Source: Herbaspirillum sp. CF444 (GTDB lineage: Bacteria; Pseudomonadota; Gammaproteobacteria; Burkholderiales; Burkholderiaceae_D). Taken from it: DNA of 64,000 bases. The stretch is taken from contig NZ_AKJW01000021.1 in the NCBI RefSeq assembly GCF_000282135.1, forward strand, positions 1 to 64,000, written 5' to 3'. A model generated the notes under the pieces. It ran no database searches, was not told the DNA's origin, and was given only the letters and a program-made list of their open reading frames with translations. Positions 9,855-20,298 of the stretch are shown piece by piece; the first letter of the stretch is position 1; every line of letters begins with the position of its first letter. Both the position numbers and the translations under genes were made by a program.

Positions 9855-10880
9855 ATGAGCTCACGCCCTCACGATCACCTGCCAGATGAAGAGTCCCGAT
9901 CGGACGATCCAGTCGAGCCATTGGATGCCGCCGACGATCTGGAAGTGATTGACGAGGGCGAGCCTTCAGAAGGCGATGGGGACGCAGAAGTTGTCGTCGC
10001 CGTCGAAGGTGTCGAGGAACTGAAAAAGGTCCTCGCCGCGGAACTCTCTACCGATACCACTCAGCATTACCTCAATCAGATTGGCACGCGACCGTTGCTG
10101 ACTGCTCCAGAAGAGCTGTATTTCGCCACGCTGGCCAAGCAGGGCGATTTCGCTTCCCGTCAAAAAATGATCGAACACAACCTGCGTCTGGTGGTGTCGA
10201 TTGCCAAGCATTACATCAATCGCGGCGTGGCCTTGCTGGATCTTATCGAAGAAGGCAACCTCGGCCTGATGCGCGCCATCGACAAGTTCGAACCCGAGCG
10301 CGGCTTTCGCTTTTCGACCTATGCCACGTGGTGGATACGCCAGAGCATCGAGCGCGCCATCATGAACCAGGCGCGCACGGTGCGTTTGCCCGTGCACATG
10401 GTGCGCGAACTGAACCAGATCCTGCGCGCCAAATACCATCTGGAAGCGCAGCAGCATGACGGCCGCGACGCCACCGCCGAAGACATCGCTCATCTTGTCG
10501 ATCGACCGGTTGAAGACGTGCAGGACGTCCTGACGCTGTCCGAGCATGCCGCTTCGCTCGATACGCCGTTGGACAACGATCCTCAGGCCAGCCTGATCGA
10601 TCTGCTGCCTGGTTCGAACGATGAAAATCCCGATACCCAGGCGGAATCGCATGAGATGTCGATATTGATCCGCGACTGGCTCAAAAATTTGCCGGATAAA
10701 CAAAGAATCGTCATTACGCGCCGTTTCGGCCTCGACAACGACGACCCCTCGACGCTGGAGCAACTGGCGACCGAGATGGGCATCACCCGCGAGCGTGTAC
10801 GCCAGGTCCAGCAAGAGGCGCTCATCAAGCTCAAACGCACGCTGGTCTCACGCGGCGTCAGCAAGGATGCGCTGTTTTAG
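9855..10880 (+). CDS. rpoS: RNA polymerase sigma factor RpoS (sigma-38)
   Basis: Stationary-phase and general-stress sigma factor. The 341-residue protein has an acidic N-terminal segment, then sigma region 1.2 ([15 protein letters not shown]), region 2 with [33 protein letters not shown] and [19 protein letters not shown], region 3, and region 4.2 with the helix-turn-helix [20 protein letters not shown]. The position directly after nlpD in the surE-pcm-nlpD-rpoS order distinguishes it from RpoD and RpoH. The start ATG 9855 follows the nlpD stop by three bases. Confidence 0.97.
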   Translation: MSSRPHDHLPDEESRSDDPVEPLDAADDLEVIDEGEPSEGDGDAEVVVAVEGVEELKKVLAAELSTDTTQHYLNQIGTRPLLTAPEELYFATLAKQGDFASRQKMIEHNLRLVVSIAKHYINRGVALLDLIEEGNLGLMRAIDKFEPERGFRFSTYATWWIRQSIERAIMNQARTVRLPVHMVRELNQILRAKYHLEAQQHDGRDATAEDIAHLVDRPVEDVQDVLTLSEHAASLDTPLDNDPQASLIDLLPGSNDENPDTQAESHEMSILIRDWLKNLPDKQRIVITRRFGLDNDDPSTLEQLATEMGITRERVRQVQQEALIKLKRTLVSRGVSKDALF

Positions 10881-10960
10881 CTTCCCTCCGCTCCCCGGAT
10901 CGCCGACAATAGCGGTTTTGGTCTTCTAAGGTTGCGACGGCGGCCGTATTCATAGTTTCT

Positions 10961-12319
10961 ATGCAGCAAAATATCATCGATATCAAAGCCCTTGACATGG
11001 ACGGGCGCGGCGTCGGCCATCTGGCGAACGAGGATGGCACTCAAGGCAAAGTTGTGTTCGTAGAAGGCGCGTTGCCGGGAGAGCAGGTCAGCTTCCATTC
11101 TTATCGTAAGAAACCGAAGTGGGAAGCCGCCACCATGACGGCCTTGCATCGCGAATCTTCATTGCGCGTCAAACCGCAGTGCGATTATTTCGGCATTTGC
11201 GGCGGCTGCGCAATGCAGCATCTGGAGCCTTCCGCGCAAGTCGCCATGAAGCAACGCGTACTGGAAGACAATCTGTGGCATCTCAGTAAACTCAAGGCTG
11301 AAACCATGTTGCGCCCCATCTACGGGCCGACCTGGGGTTATCGCTATCGCGCGCGGATATCGGTCAAGAACGTGGTCAAAAAAGGCACCGTGCTGGTTGG
11401 TTTTCATGAAAAAAAATCGCCCTTCGTGAGCGACATGAAAACCTGCGAAATCTTGCCGCCGAACGTTTCTGCGATGCTGGTGCCGCTGCGTCATCTGATT
11501 GGTTCGCTGTCGATCATTGAGCGCCTGCCGCAAATCGAACTGGCGATTGGCGAAGGTGATGACGGGCAGAAAACGACGGTGATGGTGCTGCGCGTGATGG
11601 AGCCGCCGAGCGCCGAGGATGAGGTCAAGCTGAAGGCTTTCGCCGACGAATACAAGGTCGAATGGTGGCTGCAACCCAAGGGGCCGGATACCGCCTATCC
11701 TTACTATCCGCCGCAGTCGAATCTGCACTACACCTTGCCTGAATTCGGCATCCGGATGCCGTTCAAGCCGACCGATTTCACCCAGGTCAATCATCAGATC
11801 AATCGCGTGCTGGTGGCGAGAGCCTTGCGTTTGCTGGATGCGCAGCCGGACGATCGTGTCGCGGATCTGTTCTGCGGGCTGGGTAACTTCACCTTGCCGA
11901 TTGCGACGATGGCAAAAGAAGTGGTCGGCATCGAAGGAAGCACCGCGTTGACCGAGCGTGCGGCCGAAAATGCCGAGGTCAACAATGTCGCCGGGAAGAC
12001 GTCGTTCCATTGCCGCAATCTGTTCGAAGCGACGACGGAGGATTTTGTCGCCTTGGGCAAGTTTGATCGCATGCTGATCGATCCGCCGCGCGAAGGCGCG
12101 TTGGAAGTCTGCAAAGCCATTGCCGGTCTTGGCGAGCGGCACGCACATTTGAAGCCCAAGCGTATCGTCTACGTGTCGTGCAATCCCGCGACCTTGGCGC
12201 GTGATGCCGGTGAGCTGGTGAATGGCGGTGGTTACCGCCTGAAGCTAGCCGGTGTGGTCAACATGTTCCCGCATACGGCGCACGTGGAATCGATGGCGAT
12301 TTTTGATTTGGACGAATGA
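10961..12319 (+). CDS. rlmD: 23S rRNA (uracil-1939-C5)-methyltransferase RlmD
   Basis: SAM-dependent enzyme that makes m5U1939 in 23S rRNA. The 452-residue protein has an N-terminal TRAM domain (about 1-60), then the 4Fe-4S cysteines Cys74, Cys80 and Cys83 (CDYFGICGGC) with a fourth in KTCEI. The SAM-binding DLFCGLGNFTLPIA and the catalytic nucleophile motif YVSCNPATLARD near the C-terminus are intact. It lies 80 bp after rpoS on the same strand and ends at a bidirectional terminator. Confidence 0.96.
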   Translation: MQQNIIDIKALDMDGRGVGHLANEDGTQGKVVFVEGALPGEQVSFHSYRKKPKWEAATMTALHRESSLRVKPQCDYFGICGGCAMQHLEPSAQVAMKQRVLEDNLWHLSKLKAETMLRPIYGPTWGYRYRARISVKNVVKKGTVLVGFHEKKSPFVSDMKTCEILPPNVSAMLVPLRHLIGSLSIIERLPQIELAIGEGDDGQKTTVMVLRVMEPPSAEDEVKLKAFADEYKVEWWLQPKGPDTAYPYYPPQSNLHYTLPEFGIRMPFKPTDFTQVNHQINRVLVARALRLLDAQPDDRVADLFCGLGNFTLPIATMAKEVVGIEGSTALTERAAENAEVNNVAGKTSFHCRNLFEATTEDFVALGKFDRMLIDPPREGALEVCKAIAGLGERHAHLKPKRIVYVSCNPATLARDAGELVNGGGYRLKLAGVVNMFPHTAHVESMAIFDLDE

Positions 12320-12351
12320 ATCGATTCGTTGCCTGGTTGAGCTGAAGGCGT

Positions 12352-12382
12352 AAAAAAGCCGACCGGAAGGTCGGCTTTTTTT
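12352..12382. terminator. Bidirectional terminator between rlmD and the Bax-inhibitor-like gene
   Basis: Perfect 8-bp stem AGCCGACC / GGTCGGCT around a GGAA loop, flanked by six A on the left and a T-run on the right. It therefore terminates rlmD from the left and the minus-strand gene from the right. Confidence 0.9.
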
Positions 12383-12397
12383 ATTGGGAACGCCGGA

Positions 12398-13090
12398 TCA
12401 GTCGCGGTTGCCGCCAAAGATGCCGAGAATCGACAGCAGGTTGACGAACACGTTGTACACATCCAGGTAAATACGCAGTGTTGCCGAGATGTAATTGGTT
12501 TCGCCGCCGTTGATCACTTGTTGTACGTCAAACAAGATGTAAGCGGAGAAGATCGCAATGGCAACCACGGAAATCGTCAGTTGCAGCGCCGGCAATTGCA
12601 GGAAAATATTCGCCAGCGAGGCGACGATGATCACCAGCAAACCGGCAAACAGCCATTTGCTCATGCCCGAGAAGTCGCGCTTGGACACCGTGGCGACGGT
12701 CGCCATCGCACCGAAAATCAGCGCTGTTCCGCCGAACGCGGTCATGATCAGCGAGCCGCCGTTGGAAAATCCCAGCGTGTATTCGATCAGGCGCGACAGC
12801 ATCAGCCCCATGAAGAAGGTGAAGCCGAGCAGGACGGCAACGCCCAGTCCCGAATTCTTGGTCTTTTCGATTGCGTAAAAGAAACCGAACGCCACTGCCA
12901 TGAAGACGACGAAGCCGATCATCGGGCTGCCGGCGAACATGCTGAAATGCATTTGCACGCCCAGCCATGCGCCCAGTACGGTCGGGATCATGGACAATGC
13001 GAGCAGCCAGTAAGTGTTGCGCAGCACACGGTTGCGTGCGACGGCGGCGGTGCTGACAGTTTCAAATGCGTTTTGTGGGTATTGGCTCAT
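12398..13090 (-). CDS. Bax inhibitor-1/YccA family membrane protein
   Basis: A 230-residue inner-membrane protein with about seven hydrophobic segments, starting after a short soluble N-terminus (MSQYPQNAFETVSTAAVARNR). It belongs to the UPF0005/Bax-inhibitor-1 family, related to E. coli YbhL and YccA. Family members have been linked to pH-dependent calcium leak or to FtsH modulation, but the role of this copy is not known. The C-terminal FDVQQVINGG segment, with Asp residues expected in the pore region, is present. It is a single gene on the minus strand between plus-strand neighbours. Confidence 0.88.
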   Translation of the reverse strand: MSQYPQNAFETVSTAAVARNRVLRNTYWLLALSMIPTVLGAWLGVQMHFSMFAGSPMIGFVVFMAVAFGFFYAIEKTKNSGLGVAVLLGFTFFMGLMLSRLIEYTLGFSNGGSLIMTAFGGTALIFGAMATVATVSKRDFSGMSKWLFAGLLVIIVASLANIFLQLPALQLTISVVAIAIFSAYILFDVQQVINGGETNYISATLRIYLDVYNVFVNLLSILGIFGGNRD

Positions 13091-13315
13091 TCTTCCTCCA
13101 GTTGCGTTAAATGCGAACCAAGCATAGCACGATGGTCCTGTGTAAGACAGGATTGGGGGTGCGAAGTTCTGCGAGGGATTTTCTCCCGGATTTGTCAGAA
13201 TGTCATGCTTTGCAGCGAATTAGGCTGATAAATGGCCTTTTCATGGTAGAATCAAAGGTTGATTGAATTGTTGATTAACGGCTTTAACCCTTTCTTTTTA
13301 TTGGAGTTTTTACAC

Positions 13316-13741
13316 ATGGCAATTGAACGCACCCTGTCGATTATCAAACCGGACGCAGTTGCGAAAAACGTGATTGGTCAGATTTATTCCCGTTTCGAAA
13401 ACGCCGGCCTGAAAATCATCGCTGCGCGCATGATTCACTTGTCGCGTGCGGAAGCTGAAGGTTTCTACGCGGTTCACCGCGAGCGTCCTTTCTTCAAGGA
13501 TCTGGTTGACTTCATGGTCTCCGGTCCTGTGATCGTGCAAGCCCTGGAAGGCGAAAACGCCATCCTGAAGCACCGCGACCTGATGGGCGCAACCGATCCG
13601 AAGAAGGCAGAAAAAGGCACGATCCGCGCCGATTTTGCTGACTCGATCGACGCCAACGCAGTGCACGGTTCCGACGCAGCAGAAACAGCCAAGGTTGAAA
13701 TCTCGTATTTCTTCCCGGCGCTGAATATCTATTCGCGTTAA
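13316..13741 (+). CDS. ndk: Nucleoside diphosphate kinase
   Basis: Equilibrates nucleoside di- and triphosphate pools through a phosphohistidine intermediate. The 141-residue length is standard. The phosphorylated residue is His117 in NAVHGSD, and the N-terminal [12 protein letters not shown] is typical. ATG 13316 is chosen because the family always starts at this point and GGAG lies upstream (TTGGAG); the open frame continues to 13259 without homology. It heads the long co-directional run to der, which is the usual Burkholderiales order. Confidence 0.97.
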   Translation: MAIERTLSIIKPDAVAKNVIGQIYSRFENAGLKIIAARMIHLSRAEAEGFYAVHRERPFFKDLVDFMVSGPVIVQALEGENAILKHRDLMGATDPKKAEKGTIRADFADSIDANAVHGSDAAETAKVEISYFFPALNIYSR

Positions 13742-13808
13742 TTTGCAGCAAGTTGTCCTTGATGTTTAGTGATCTATGCATCAAGGTTAACGAAAAGTGG
13801 TACATGTC

Positions 13809-14990
13809 ATGACAACAGCTCTCACCAATCTGCTGGATCTGGATCCCGCGCAACTCGTCGCTTACTGTGGCGAGTTGGGTGAGAAGCCGTTTCGCGCCAA
13901 ACAATTGCAACGTTGGATACACCAGTACGGTGTCGCCGACTTTGCCGAGATGACCGATCTCGCCAAATCACTGCGTGAAAAGCTGTCCACGCGCGCGTTC
14001 GTCGCAGCGCCGGCCATCATCAGTGATCATACTTCTACCGATGGCACCCGCAAATGGCTGGTGGACGTCGGCAACGGCAATGCCGTTGAAACCGTATTCA
14101 TTCCCGAAGAAACCCGCGGCACCCTGTGTATTTCGACCCAGGCCGGCTGTGCAGTGAACTGCCGCTTTTGCTCGACCGGCAAGCAGGGTTTCAACCGCAA
14201 TCTGAGCGTCGGCGAAATCATCGGCCAGCTCTGGATGGCCGAGTTTGAGTTGCGCAAGACCAAAGGTATTGAAGCCGGCCCGAAAGGCGAGCGCCAGATC
14301 ACCAACGTGGTGATGATGGGCATGGGCGAGCCTTTGCTGAATTTTGAACCTACCGTTACCGCGCTGAAGCTGATGCTCGACGATAACGCGTACGGTCTGT
14401 CGCGCCGCCGCGTGACTTTGTCGACCAGCGGCGTGGTGCCGATGATCGACAAGCTGTCGCAGGAATGTCCCGTGGCCTTGGCTGTGTCGCTGCACGCATC
14501 GAACGATACTTTGCGCGATGGCCTGATTCCCCTGAATAAAAAATATCCGCTGCAAGAACTGATGGCTGCCTGCAAGCGCTATCTGGAATTCGCGCCGCGT
14601 GATTTCGTCACGTTTGAGTACTGCATGCTCGATGGCGTCAACGACAGCGACGCGCATGCGCGCGAGCTGGTCGCGCTGGTGCAGGGCGGCGGCGACGGCA
14701 AGGCCGCCGTGCCGTGCAAGTTCAATCTGATTCCTTTCAATCCCTTCCCTGAATCGGGATTGAAGCGTTCGCACAATCCTCGCATCAAGGCGTTTGCCCA
14801 GATTTTGATGGACGCGGGTCTCGTCACGACCATTCGCAAGACGCGCGGCGACGATATCGACGCCGCGTGCGGCCAGTTGGCCGGCGAAGTGAAGGATCGC
14901 ACGCGCGTGCAGGAACGCATGCAAAAGATGACCGAGTATCAGCAAAAATTCGGCAAGGATTTCGGCCGCATCGTGGAGATATCCGGGTGA
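13809..14990 (+). CDS. rlmN: Dual-specificity RNA methyltransferase RlmN (radical SAM)
   Basis: Methylates C2 of A2503 in 23S rRNA and A37 in some tRNAs. The radical-SAM cluster motif CAVNCRFC gives Cys114, Cys118 and Cys121. The mechanistic C-terminal Cys is in AACGQLAGE, and the [11 protein letters not shown]-binding motif is present. ATG 13809 is preferred over the in-frame GTG 13797 because the family N-terminus ([12 protein letters not shown]) starts there. The stop overlaps the pilW GTG start (GTGA), indicating translational coupling. Confidence 0.96.
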   Translation: MTTALTNLLDLDPAQLVAYCGELGEKPFRAKQLQRWIHQYGVADFAEMTDLAKSLREKLSTRAFVAAPAIISDHTSTDGTRKWLVDVGNGNAVETVFIPEETRGTLCISTQAGCAVNCRFCSTGKQGFNRNLSVGEIIGQLWMAEFELRKTKGIEAGPKGERQITNVVMMGMGEPLLNFEPTVTALKLMLDDNAYGLSRRRVTLSTSGVVPMIDKLSQECPVALAVSLHASNDTLRDGLIPLNKKYPLQELMAACKRYLEFAPRDFVTFEYCMLDGVNDSDAHARELVALVQGGGDGKAAVPCKFNLIPFNPFPESGLKRSHNPRIKAFAQILMDAGLVTTIRKTRGDDIDAACGQLAGEVKDRTRVQERMQKMTEYQQKFGKDFGRIVEISG

Positions 14991-15811
14991 GGGGAGGTTG
15001 GCAGAACAGTGTTGTTGCCTTTGCGCTGGCGCCTGCTTTGCTGCTGACTGGATGTGCATCTTCCAAGTCCGACAAGGCTGCTGCCGCCGTTCCTGATCAC
15101 TCTGCTCCCAGTCTTCCGCGCGTTGCGGTTCGCGCCGATGCGCAAACGCGCGCCGACATCCGTTTGCAACTGGCGATCGGGTATTACGAGCAGCGTCAGT
15201 TTGCAGTGGCCGTGGAAGAAGCCGGGCTTGCCTTGCAGGCCGTTCCCGATTTTGCCGACGCCTATAGCGTGAGAGCGCTGGCTTACATGGACATGGGACA
15301 GCCGAAGTCGGCCGAAAGAGATTTTTTGCAGGCGATCAGGCTGGCGCCCGGCAATCCGGACTTTGTCAATAACTACGGCTGGTTTTTGTGCAGCGACGGT
15401 CGTGCTGCTGAAGCAATGCCGCTTTTCGAAGCGGCGATCGGCAATCGTTCGTACCGGTCGCCCGGCAAGGCGCTCGCCAACGCCGGTGCCTGTAGTCTGA
15501 AATTGCAGGATGCAGAGGCAGCGGAACGCTATTTTGCGCGCGCTTTTCAGTATGAACCTGCCAGTCTTGCGACGAATGTGAATCTGACCAAATTGTATTT
15601 CGACCGGCGTGAGTTCGAGCGTGCTCGCTTTCATATCGGTCTTGCAGCAAAGAATAACGTCCTGGATGTTCAGGCACTATGGCTTGCCATCAGGATTGAA
15701 CGTAAACTAGGCAATCAATCAGCCGAAAATGATCTGGCGGTGCAGTTGCGCCGCCGCTATCCGTCTTCGTCAGAATACGCGGCTTATCAACGTGGAGCAT
15801 TTGATGAGTGA
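14987..15811 (+). CDS. pilW: Type IV pilus biogenesis/stability lipoprotein PilW (PilF)
   Basis: TPR lipoprotein that helps the PilQ secretin assemble in the outer membrane. The 274-residue protein starts with GTG overlapping the rlmN stop. A hydrophobic signal ends in the lipobox LLLTGC, so the mature protein is probably acylated. Consecutive TPR motifs run from about residue 50 to the C-terminus ([45 protein letters not shown]). It overlaps the next gene rodZ by eight bases. The rlmN-pilW-rodZ order is conserved in betaproteobacteria. Confidence 0.93.
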   Translation: MRGGWQNSVVAFALAPALLLTGCASSKSDKAAAAVPDHSAPSLPRVAVRADAQTRADIRLQLAIGYYEQRQFAVAVEEAGLALQAVPDFADAYSVRALAYMDMGQPKSAERDFLQAIRLAPGNPDFVNNYGWFLCSDGRAAEAMPLFEAAIGNRSYRSPGKALANAGACSLKLQDAEAAERYFARAFQYEPASLATNVNLTKLYFDRREFERARFHIGLAAKNNVLDVQALWLAIRIERKLGNQSAENDLAVQLRRRYPSSSEYAAYQRGAFDE

Positions 15812-16871
15812 TCAGCAGGGAAATGAAGCGCCCGTCCCCGAATTCGTATCGGGAACAGAAGAGGTAAGGCAGGTCGCATTACCCGGAGCGCAATTGGCGG
15901 GACAACGCCAGGCCAAGGGCTGGTCTGTAGAACATGCAGCAAGTCAGCTGAAGTTTGCAACACGACAAGTTATCGCCCTTGAGGCCGATAACTATGCGGC
16001 TTTGCCGGGGCCTGTCATCGTCAGGGGGTTTGTACGAGCCTACGCCAAGTTGCTGGGGCTGGACGCCAATGCATTGGTGGCGCTGCTGCCGCAGGAAGGT
16101 TCGGCGCATAACGCGGCTATCGTGCCGCAACGCACGCTGTCGACACCGTTTTCGGAGTCGCCGCTGCCTCTCGGGAATCGCAGCAAAATCTCGCCCGGCT
16201 TGATCGTGGGCGGCATTTTGGTGGTTATCCTGGCCGGTGCGGCAGTGGCTGTGCATGAGACCGATGTGTTCGACGGCATACCGCAACTGGCCTGGCTGAA
16301 ATCAGCCGGCAACAAGGCCGCTACAACCGAAGAGCCGCAAGCGCAGGCCCAGGCGCAGGCGGAAACGCAGGATTTGCCTCCGGAAGTTCAGGACGGTTCG
16401 GACAAGAGCAAGCTGGAGAAGGTGGAGTCGGCGGTGGCAAGCGCGACGAACTCGGCGATCACGAATGTGTCCGAACGAGTGGCAAGCGTGGTCTCGGCGC
16501 AGTCGCCTCAGCCTGAAGCCGCTCCTGCAGAGAAACCCGCAGCGTCGGCTCAGCCTGCCGCTGCCGCTGCCGTTACGTCAGCGCCGGTGAATCCGACCTC
16601 TCCTGTAACCGGCGGGCTGAATATCAGCAACAGCAAGGATTTGCTGCGACTGACTTTCCGTGAAGACTCGTGGGTCGAGATTCGCCGCAACGACAAGACG
16701 ACCATGATTTCCCGTCTGCTGAAGGCCGGCACCTCGGAGTCGTTCGATATTACCGAGCCGGTAACGCTGGTGATCGGCAATGCCGCCGGTGTTGATGCCA
16801 GCCTGCGCGGTTCCAGGCTGGATTTGCAGACTAGCAGCAACAGCAATGTGGCTCGTCTGAGTTTGAAATAA
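15804..16871 (+). CDS. rodZ: RodZ-like helix-turn-helix membrane protein
   Basis: Cytoskeleton-associated membrane protein that links MreB to cell-wall elongation. The 355-residue protein has an N-terminal Xre-type helix-turn-helix (about 22-80, GQRQAKGWSVEHAASQLKF), a basic linker, one transmembrane segment (about 133-152, LIVGGILVVILAGAAVAV), then a long Ala/Gln/Pro-rich periplasmic linker. A C-terminal DUF4115 beta domain closes it (LLRLTFREDSWVEIR onward). Its ATG lies inside the pilW end, so the two are co-translated. The helix-turn-helix is thought to bind protein rather than DNA. Confidence 0.9.
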   Translation: MSDQQGNEAPVPEFVSGTEEVRQVALPGAQLAGQRQAKGWSVEHAASQLKFATRQVIALEADNYAALPGPVIVRGFVRAYAKLLGLDANALVALLPQEGSAHNAAIVPQRTLSTPFSESPLPLGNRSKISPGLIVGGILVVILAGAAVAVHETDVFDGIPQLAWLKSAGNKAATTEEPQAQAQAQAETQDLPPEVQDGSDKSKLEKVESAVASATNSAITNVSERVASVVSAQSPQPEAAPAEKPAASAQPAAAAAVTSAPVNPTSPVTGGLNISNSKDLLRLTFREDSWVEIRRNDKTTMISRLLKAGTSESFDITEPVTLVIGNAAGVDASLRGSRLDLQTSSNSNVARLSLK

Positions 16872-16877
16872 ACAAGT

Positions 16878-18146
16878 ATGTCATCTTCATTTTCTCCAAT
16901 TGCATCAGGTCCGCTGGCTCGTCGCCAGAGTCGCCGCGCGGTCATCAGCTATGGTGCGCGTCAGGTTGTCGTCGGCGGCGGCGCACCCGTGATGGTGCAG
17001 TCGATGACCAACACGGACACCGCCGACGCCATTGGCACCGCGATCCAGATCAAGGATCTCGCGCGCGCGGGCTCGGAAGTGGTGCGCATCACGGTGAATA
17101 CGCCGGAAGCGGCAGCTGCGGTACCGGCGATTCGTGAACAATTGGATCGCATGGGCGTGGATGTGCCGCTGGTCGGCGATTTCCATTACAACGGCCATAC
17201 GCTGCTGAACGATTATCCCGATTGCGCGCAGGCGTTGTCGAAGTACCGCATCAATCCGGGCAATGTGGGAAAAGGCGCCAAGCGCGACACCCAGTTTGCG
17301 CAGATGATCGAAGTCGCTTGCCGCTACGACAAGCCGGTACGCATCGGCGTCAACTGGGGCAGTCTCGACCAGGCGCTGCTGGCGCGCATCATGGACGAAA
17401 ACGCCCGGCGCAAAGAGCCGTGGCCCGCCCAGGCGGTGATGTACGAAGCATTGGTGACCTCGGCGATTGAAAATGCCCAGCGCGCCGAAGAGCTCGGCAT
17501 GGCCGGCGACAAGATTATCCTCTCCTGCAAGGTCTCCGGTGTGCAGGACCTGATTGCGGTGTATCGCGAACTGGCACGCCGTTGCGATTATCCTTTGCAC
17601 CTGGGGTTGACCGAAGCCGGCATGGGCAGCAAGGGCATCGTTGCATCGACTGCGGCTTTGTCGGTATTGCTGCAGGAAGGCATCGGCGACACCATCCGTA
17701 TTTCGCTGACGCCGGAACCGGGTGGCGACCGTACCCGTGAAGTGATCGTCGGCCAGGAAATTCTGCAGACCATGGGCTTGCGCAAGTTCACCCCGATGGT
17801 AATCGCTTGTCCCGGTTGCGGCCGGACGACATCGACGGTGTTTCAGGATCTGGCAGACAAGATCCAGACCTATCTGCGCGATCAGATGCCGGTCTGGAAA
17901 GGCGTTTATCCCGGCGTCGAGAGCATGAACGTTGCCGTCATGGGCTGCATCGTCAACGGTCCCGGCGAATCCAAGCATGCGAACATCGGCATCAGCCTGC
18001 CGGGCACGGGGGAGTCGCCTGCCGCGCCGGTTTTCATCGACGGCGAAAAACGCATGACGTTGCGCGGCGATCGCATCGCGGAAGAGTTCCAGTCCATCGT
18101 ATTGGAATACGTGCAATCGCATTACAGCAAACAATCCGCGGCCTGA
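16878..18146 (+). CDS. ispG: 4-hydroxy-3-methylbut-2-en-1-yl diphosphate synthase (flavodoxin)
   Basis: 4Fe-4S enzyme of the methylerythritol phosphate pathway, converting MEcPP to HMBPP for isoprenoid synthesis. The 422-residue length is standard. N-terminal [12 protein letters not shown], central [10 protein letters not shown], and the cluster ligands in CPGCGRT and [10 protein letters not shown] are all present. It starts six bases after rodZ in the conserved rodZ-ispG-hisS order. Confidence 0.97.
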   Translation: MSSSFSPIASGPLARRQSRRAVISYGARQVVVGGGAPVMVQSMTNTDTADAIGTAIQIKDLARAGSEVVRITVNTPEAAAAVPAIREQLDRMGVDVPLVGDFHYNGHTLLNDYPDCAQALSKYRINPGNVGKGAKRDTQFAQMIEVACRYDKPVRIGVNWGSLDQALLARIMDENARRKEPWPAQAVMYEALVTSAIENAQRAEELGMAGDKIILSCKVSGVQDLIAVYRELARRCDYPLHLGLTEAGMGSKGIVASTAALSVLLQEGIGDTIRISLTPEPGGDRTREVIVGQEILQTMGLRKFTPMVIACPGCGRTTSTVFQDLADKIQTYLRDQMPVWKGVYPGVESMNVAVMGCIVNGPGESKHANIGISLPGTGESPAAPVFIDGEKRMTLRGDRIAEEFQSIVLEYVQSHYSKQSAA

Positions 18147-18230
18147 AGGGTCGCGCTGGTCGTCGCAACCGCGGGAAAGCCTGTGTTAAGCCCGTCTGTT
18201 GCCGGCGACATAACCTTACTGAATACAAGC

Positions 18231-19577
18231 ATGTCTGAAAACAAGAAAATCGAAAAAATCGTCGGCGTCAAAGGAATGAACGACATTCTTCCCGCCGACG
18301 CGCCGTTGTGGGAACTGTTTGAGAACACCGTGCATTCGGTGTTGAAGAGCTACGGCTTCCAGCAGATCCGCACGCCCATCGTTGAACCGACCGCCTTGTT
18401 CTCGCGCGGCCTCGGCGAAGTCACCGACATCGTCGAAAAGGAAATGTATTCCTTCACCGATTCCATGAACGGAGACAATCTGACCCTGCGTCCGGAAAAC
18501 ACCGCCAGCGTGGTGCGCGCGGCGCTTGAGCACAACCTGACCTACGACGGTCCCAAGCGTCTCTGGTACGCGGGCCCGATGTTTCGTCATGAGCGTCCGC
18601 AACGCGGCCGTTATCGCCAGTTCCATCAGGTTGGCGCCGAAGCCCTGGGTTTCACCGGCCCGGATATCGATGCCGAGTTGATCATGATGTGCCAGCGCCT
18701 GTGGGATGATCTCGGCTTGCAGGACATCCGCCTGGAGCTTAACTCCATCGGCAACGCCGAAGAGCGCAACAAGCATCGCGCCGATCTGATCGCCTATTTC
18801 GAACAGCACAAGGAGCTGCTCGATGCGGATGCGCAACGTCGCCTGCATTCGAATCCGCTGCGCATTCTGGATACCAAGAATCCGGCGATGCAGGACATGG
18901 TCAACGGTGCGCCCAAGTTGCTGGATTATCTGGGCGAAGAATCGCGCACGCATTTCGAAGGCGTGCAGAAGATCCTGAACCACAACAACATTCCATTCAC
19001 GATCAATCCGCGCCTGGTGCGCGGCATGGATTATTACAATCGCACCGTGTTCGAATGGGTGACGGATCAATTGGGTTCGCAAGGCACCGTTTGCGGCGGC
19101 GGTCGTTACGATCCGCTGATCGAAATGTTCGGCGGCAAGCCGACGCCGGCCTGCGGCTTTGCCATGGGCGTCGAGCGTCTGCTGGAGCTGATGAAGGCCA
19201 GTGGCGAACAATACGCGCCGAACCAATGCGACATCTATCTGGTCCATCAGGGCGAAGCCGCGCAACTGCAATCCTTTGTCATGGCGGAAAGATTGCGCAG
19301 TGCGGGGCTGGATGTTGTGCTACATTGCGCATCGGCGAGCGCCGGCGGCAGCTTCAAATCGCAAATGAAAAAGGCCGATGCCAGCGGTGCGGCGTTTGCG
19401 GTCATTATCGGCGAAGACGAGGTGACGAATGCAACGGCGACGGTAAAGAACCTGCGCGCGGCGGAAGGCGAAAGCAACCAGGTCACGGTGCCATTCGATG
19501 GCGTGCCGGACTATGTGGTGGATCAGATCGTCGGCGACCACGACCATGATCACGACCACGTTCATTATCACCCTTAA
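18231..19577 (+). CDS. hisS: Histidine-tRNA ligase with His-rich C-terminal tail
   Basis: Class II aminoacyl-tRNA synthetase charging tRNA-His. The 448-residue protein has motif 1 near the N-terminus (VKGMNDILP), motif 2 with [15 protein letters not shown], the histidine-specific [12 protein letters not shown], motif 3 FAMGVERL, and the C-terminal anticodon-binding domain. ATG 18231 ([10 protein letters not shown]) is chosen over an in-frame upstream start because homologues begin there. The last 13 residues (436-448) alternate Asp and His, with six His in eleven positions, and are not part of the synthetase fold. Confidence 0.96.
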   Translation: MSENKKIEKIVGVKGMNDILPADAPLWELFENTVHSVLKSYGFQQIRTPIVEPTALFSRGLGEVTDIVEKEMYSFTDSMNGDNLTLRPENTASVVRAALEHNLTYDGPKRLWYAGPMFRHERPQRGRYRQFHQVGAEALGFTGPDIDAELIMMCQRLWDDLGLQDIRLELNSIGNAEERNKHRADLIAYFEQHKELLDADAQRRLHSNPLRILDTKNPAMQDMVNGAPKLLDYLGEESRTHFEGVQKILNHNNIPFTINPRLVRGMDYYNRTVFEWVTDQLGSQGTVCGGGRYDPLIEMFGGKPTPACGFAMGVERLLELMKASGEQYAPNQCDIYLVHQGEAAQLQSFVMAERLRSAGLDVVLHCASASAGGSFKSQMKKADASGAAFAVIIGEDEVTNATATVKNLRAAEGESNQVTVPFDGVPDYVVDQIVGDHDHDHDHVHYHP

Positions 19578-19593
19578 TTTTTAGACATATTTC

Positions 19594-20244
19594 ATGGCAT
19601 ACGATCTCGAAGAACAAGAACAGTTGGCTTCCATCAAGGCATGGTGGAGCAAGTACGGCAATCTTCTGACCTGGGTGTTGATCATCGCGCTGGCCGCTTA
19701 CGCCGCCTGGACCGGCTGGAATACCTATCTGAACAAGCAATCCCAGCAAGCGTCGCAGCTCTACGATGAGCAGTTGCATGCGGTGGAAGCGAAGGACAAC
19801 GCGAAGGTCTTGCGCGCCGCCACCGACATGCAGGACAAGTTCAGCGGCACCGCCTATGCGCAGATGAGTGCGCTGGTGGCGGCCAAGGCGGCATTCGAGG
19901 CCAACGATGTCGATAATGCCAAGAAGCAGTTGCAATGGGTCATCGACCACGGTCGCGACGCGGAATACAAGGCGATCGCGTCGATTCGTCTGGCCGGCTT
20001 GCTGCTGGACGCCAAAGCCTACGACGAGGGGCTCAAGCTGCTGGCCGGTGATTTTCCTGCGCAGTTTGCCGGTGCAGTCGCCGATCGCAAGGGCGACATT
20101 CTGGTGGCGCAGGACAAGCGCGATGATGCGCGCGCTGCGTATCAACTGGCGCTGGACAAGACAGATCAGCGCAGCCCGGGCCGTCAGCTGATTCAATTGA
20201 AGCTTGACGCCATCGGCGGCGCTCCAGCCAAGGCTGCGGCCTGA
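19594..20244 (+). CDS. yfgM: YfgM-like tetratricopeptide membrane protein
   Basis: Single-span inner-membrane protein with a periplasmic TPR domain. The E. coli homologue is an ancillary SecYEG-PpiD partner that helps periplasmic folding. The 216-residue protein has a cytoplasmic acidic N-terminus (LEEQEQLASIKAWWSKYG), one membrane helix (about residues 23-42) and a C-terminal DUF2133/TPR_21-type repeat region. Its position between hisS and bamB is the same as in E. coli. Confidence 0.93.
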   Translation: MAYDLEEQEQLASIKAWWSKYGNLLTWVLIIALAAYAAWTGWNTYLNKQSQQASQLYDEQLHAVEAKDNAKVLRAATDMQDKFSGTAYAQMSALVAAKAAFEANDVDNAKKQLQWVIDHGRDAEYKAIASIRLAGLLLDAKAYDEGLKLLAGDFPAQFAGAVADRKGDILVAQDKRDDARAAYQLALDKTDQRSPGRQLIQLKLDAIGGAPAKAAA

Positions 20245-20298
20245 TCATCGCCATAACCGCACTCCAACATCGTGAAATTCGGTAAGAGGAAAAACAAT

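Noticed and set aside
13224-13252. Promoter for ndk with TAGAAT at 13247-13252
   Set aside because: The -10 box is plausible, but no acceptable -35 box was found at 16-18 bp, so it is not listed as a feature.
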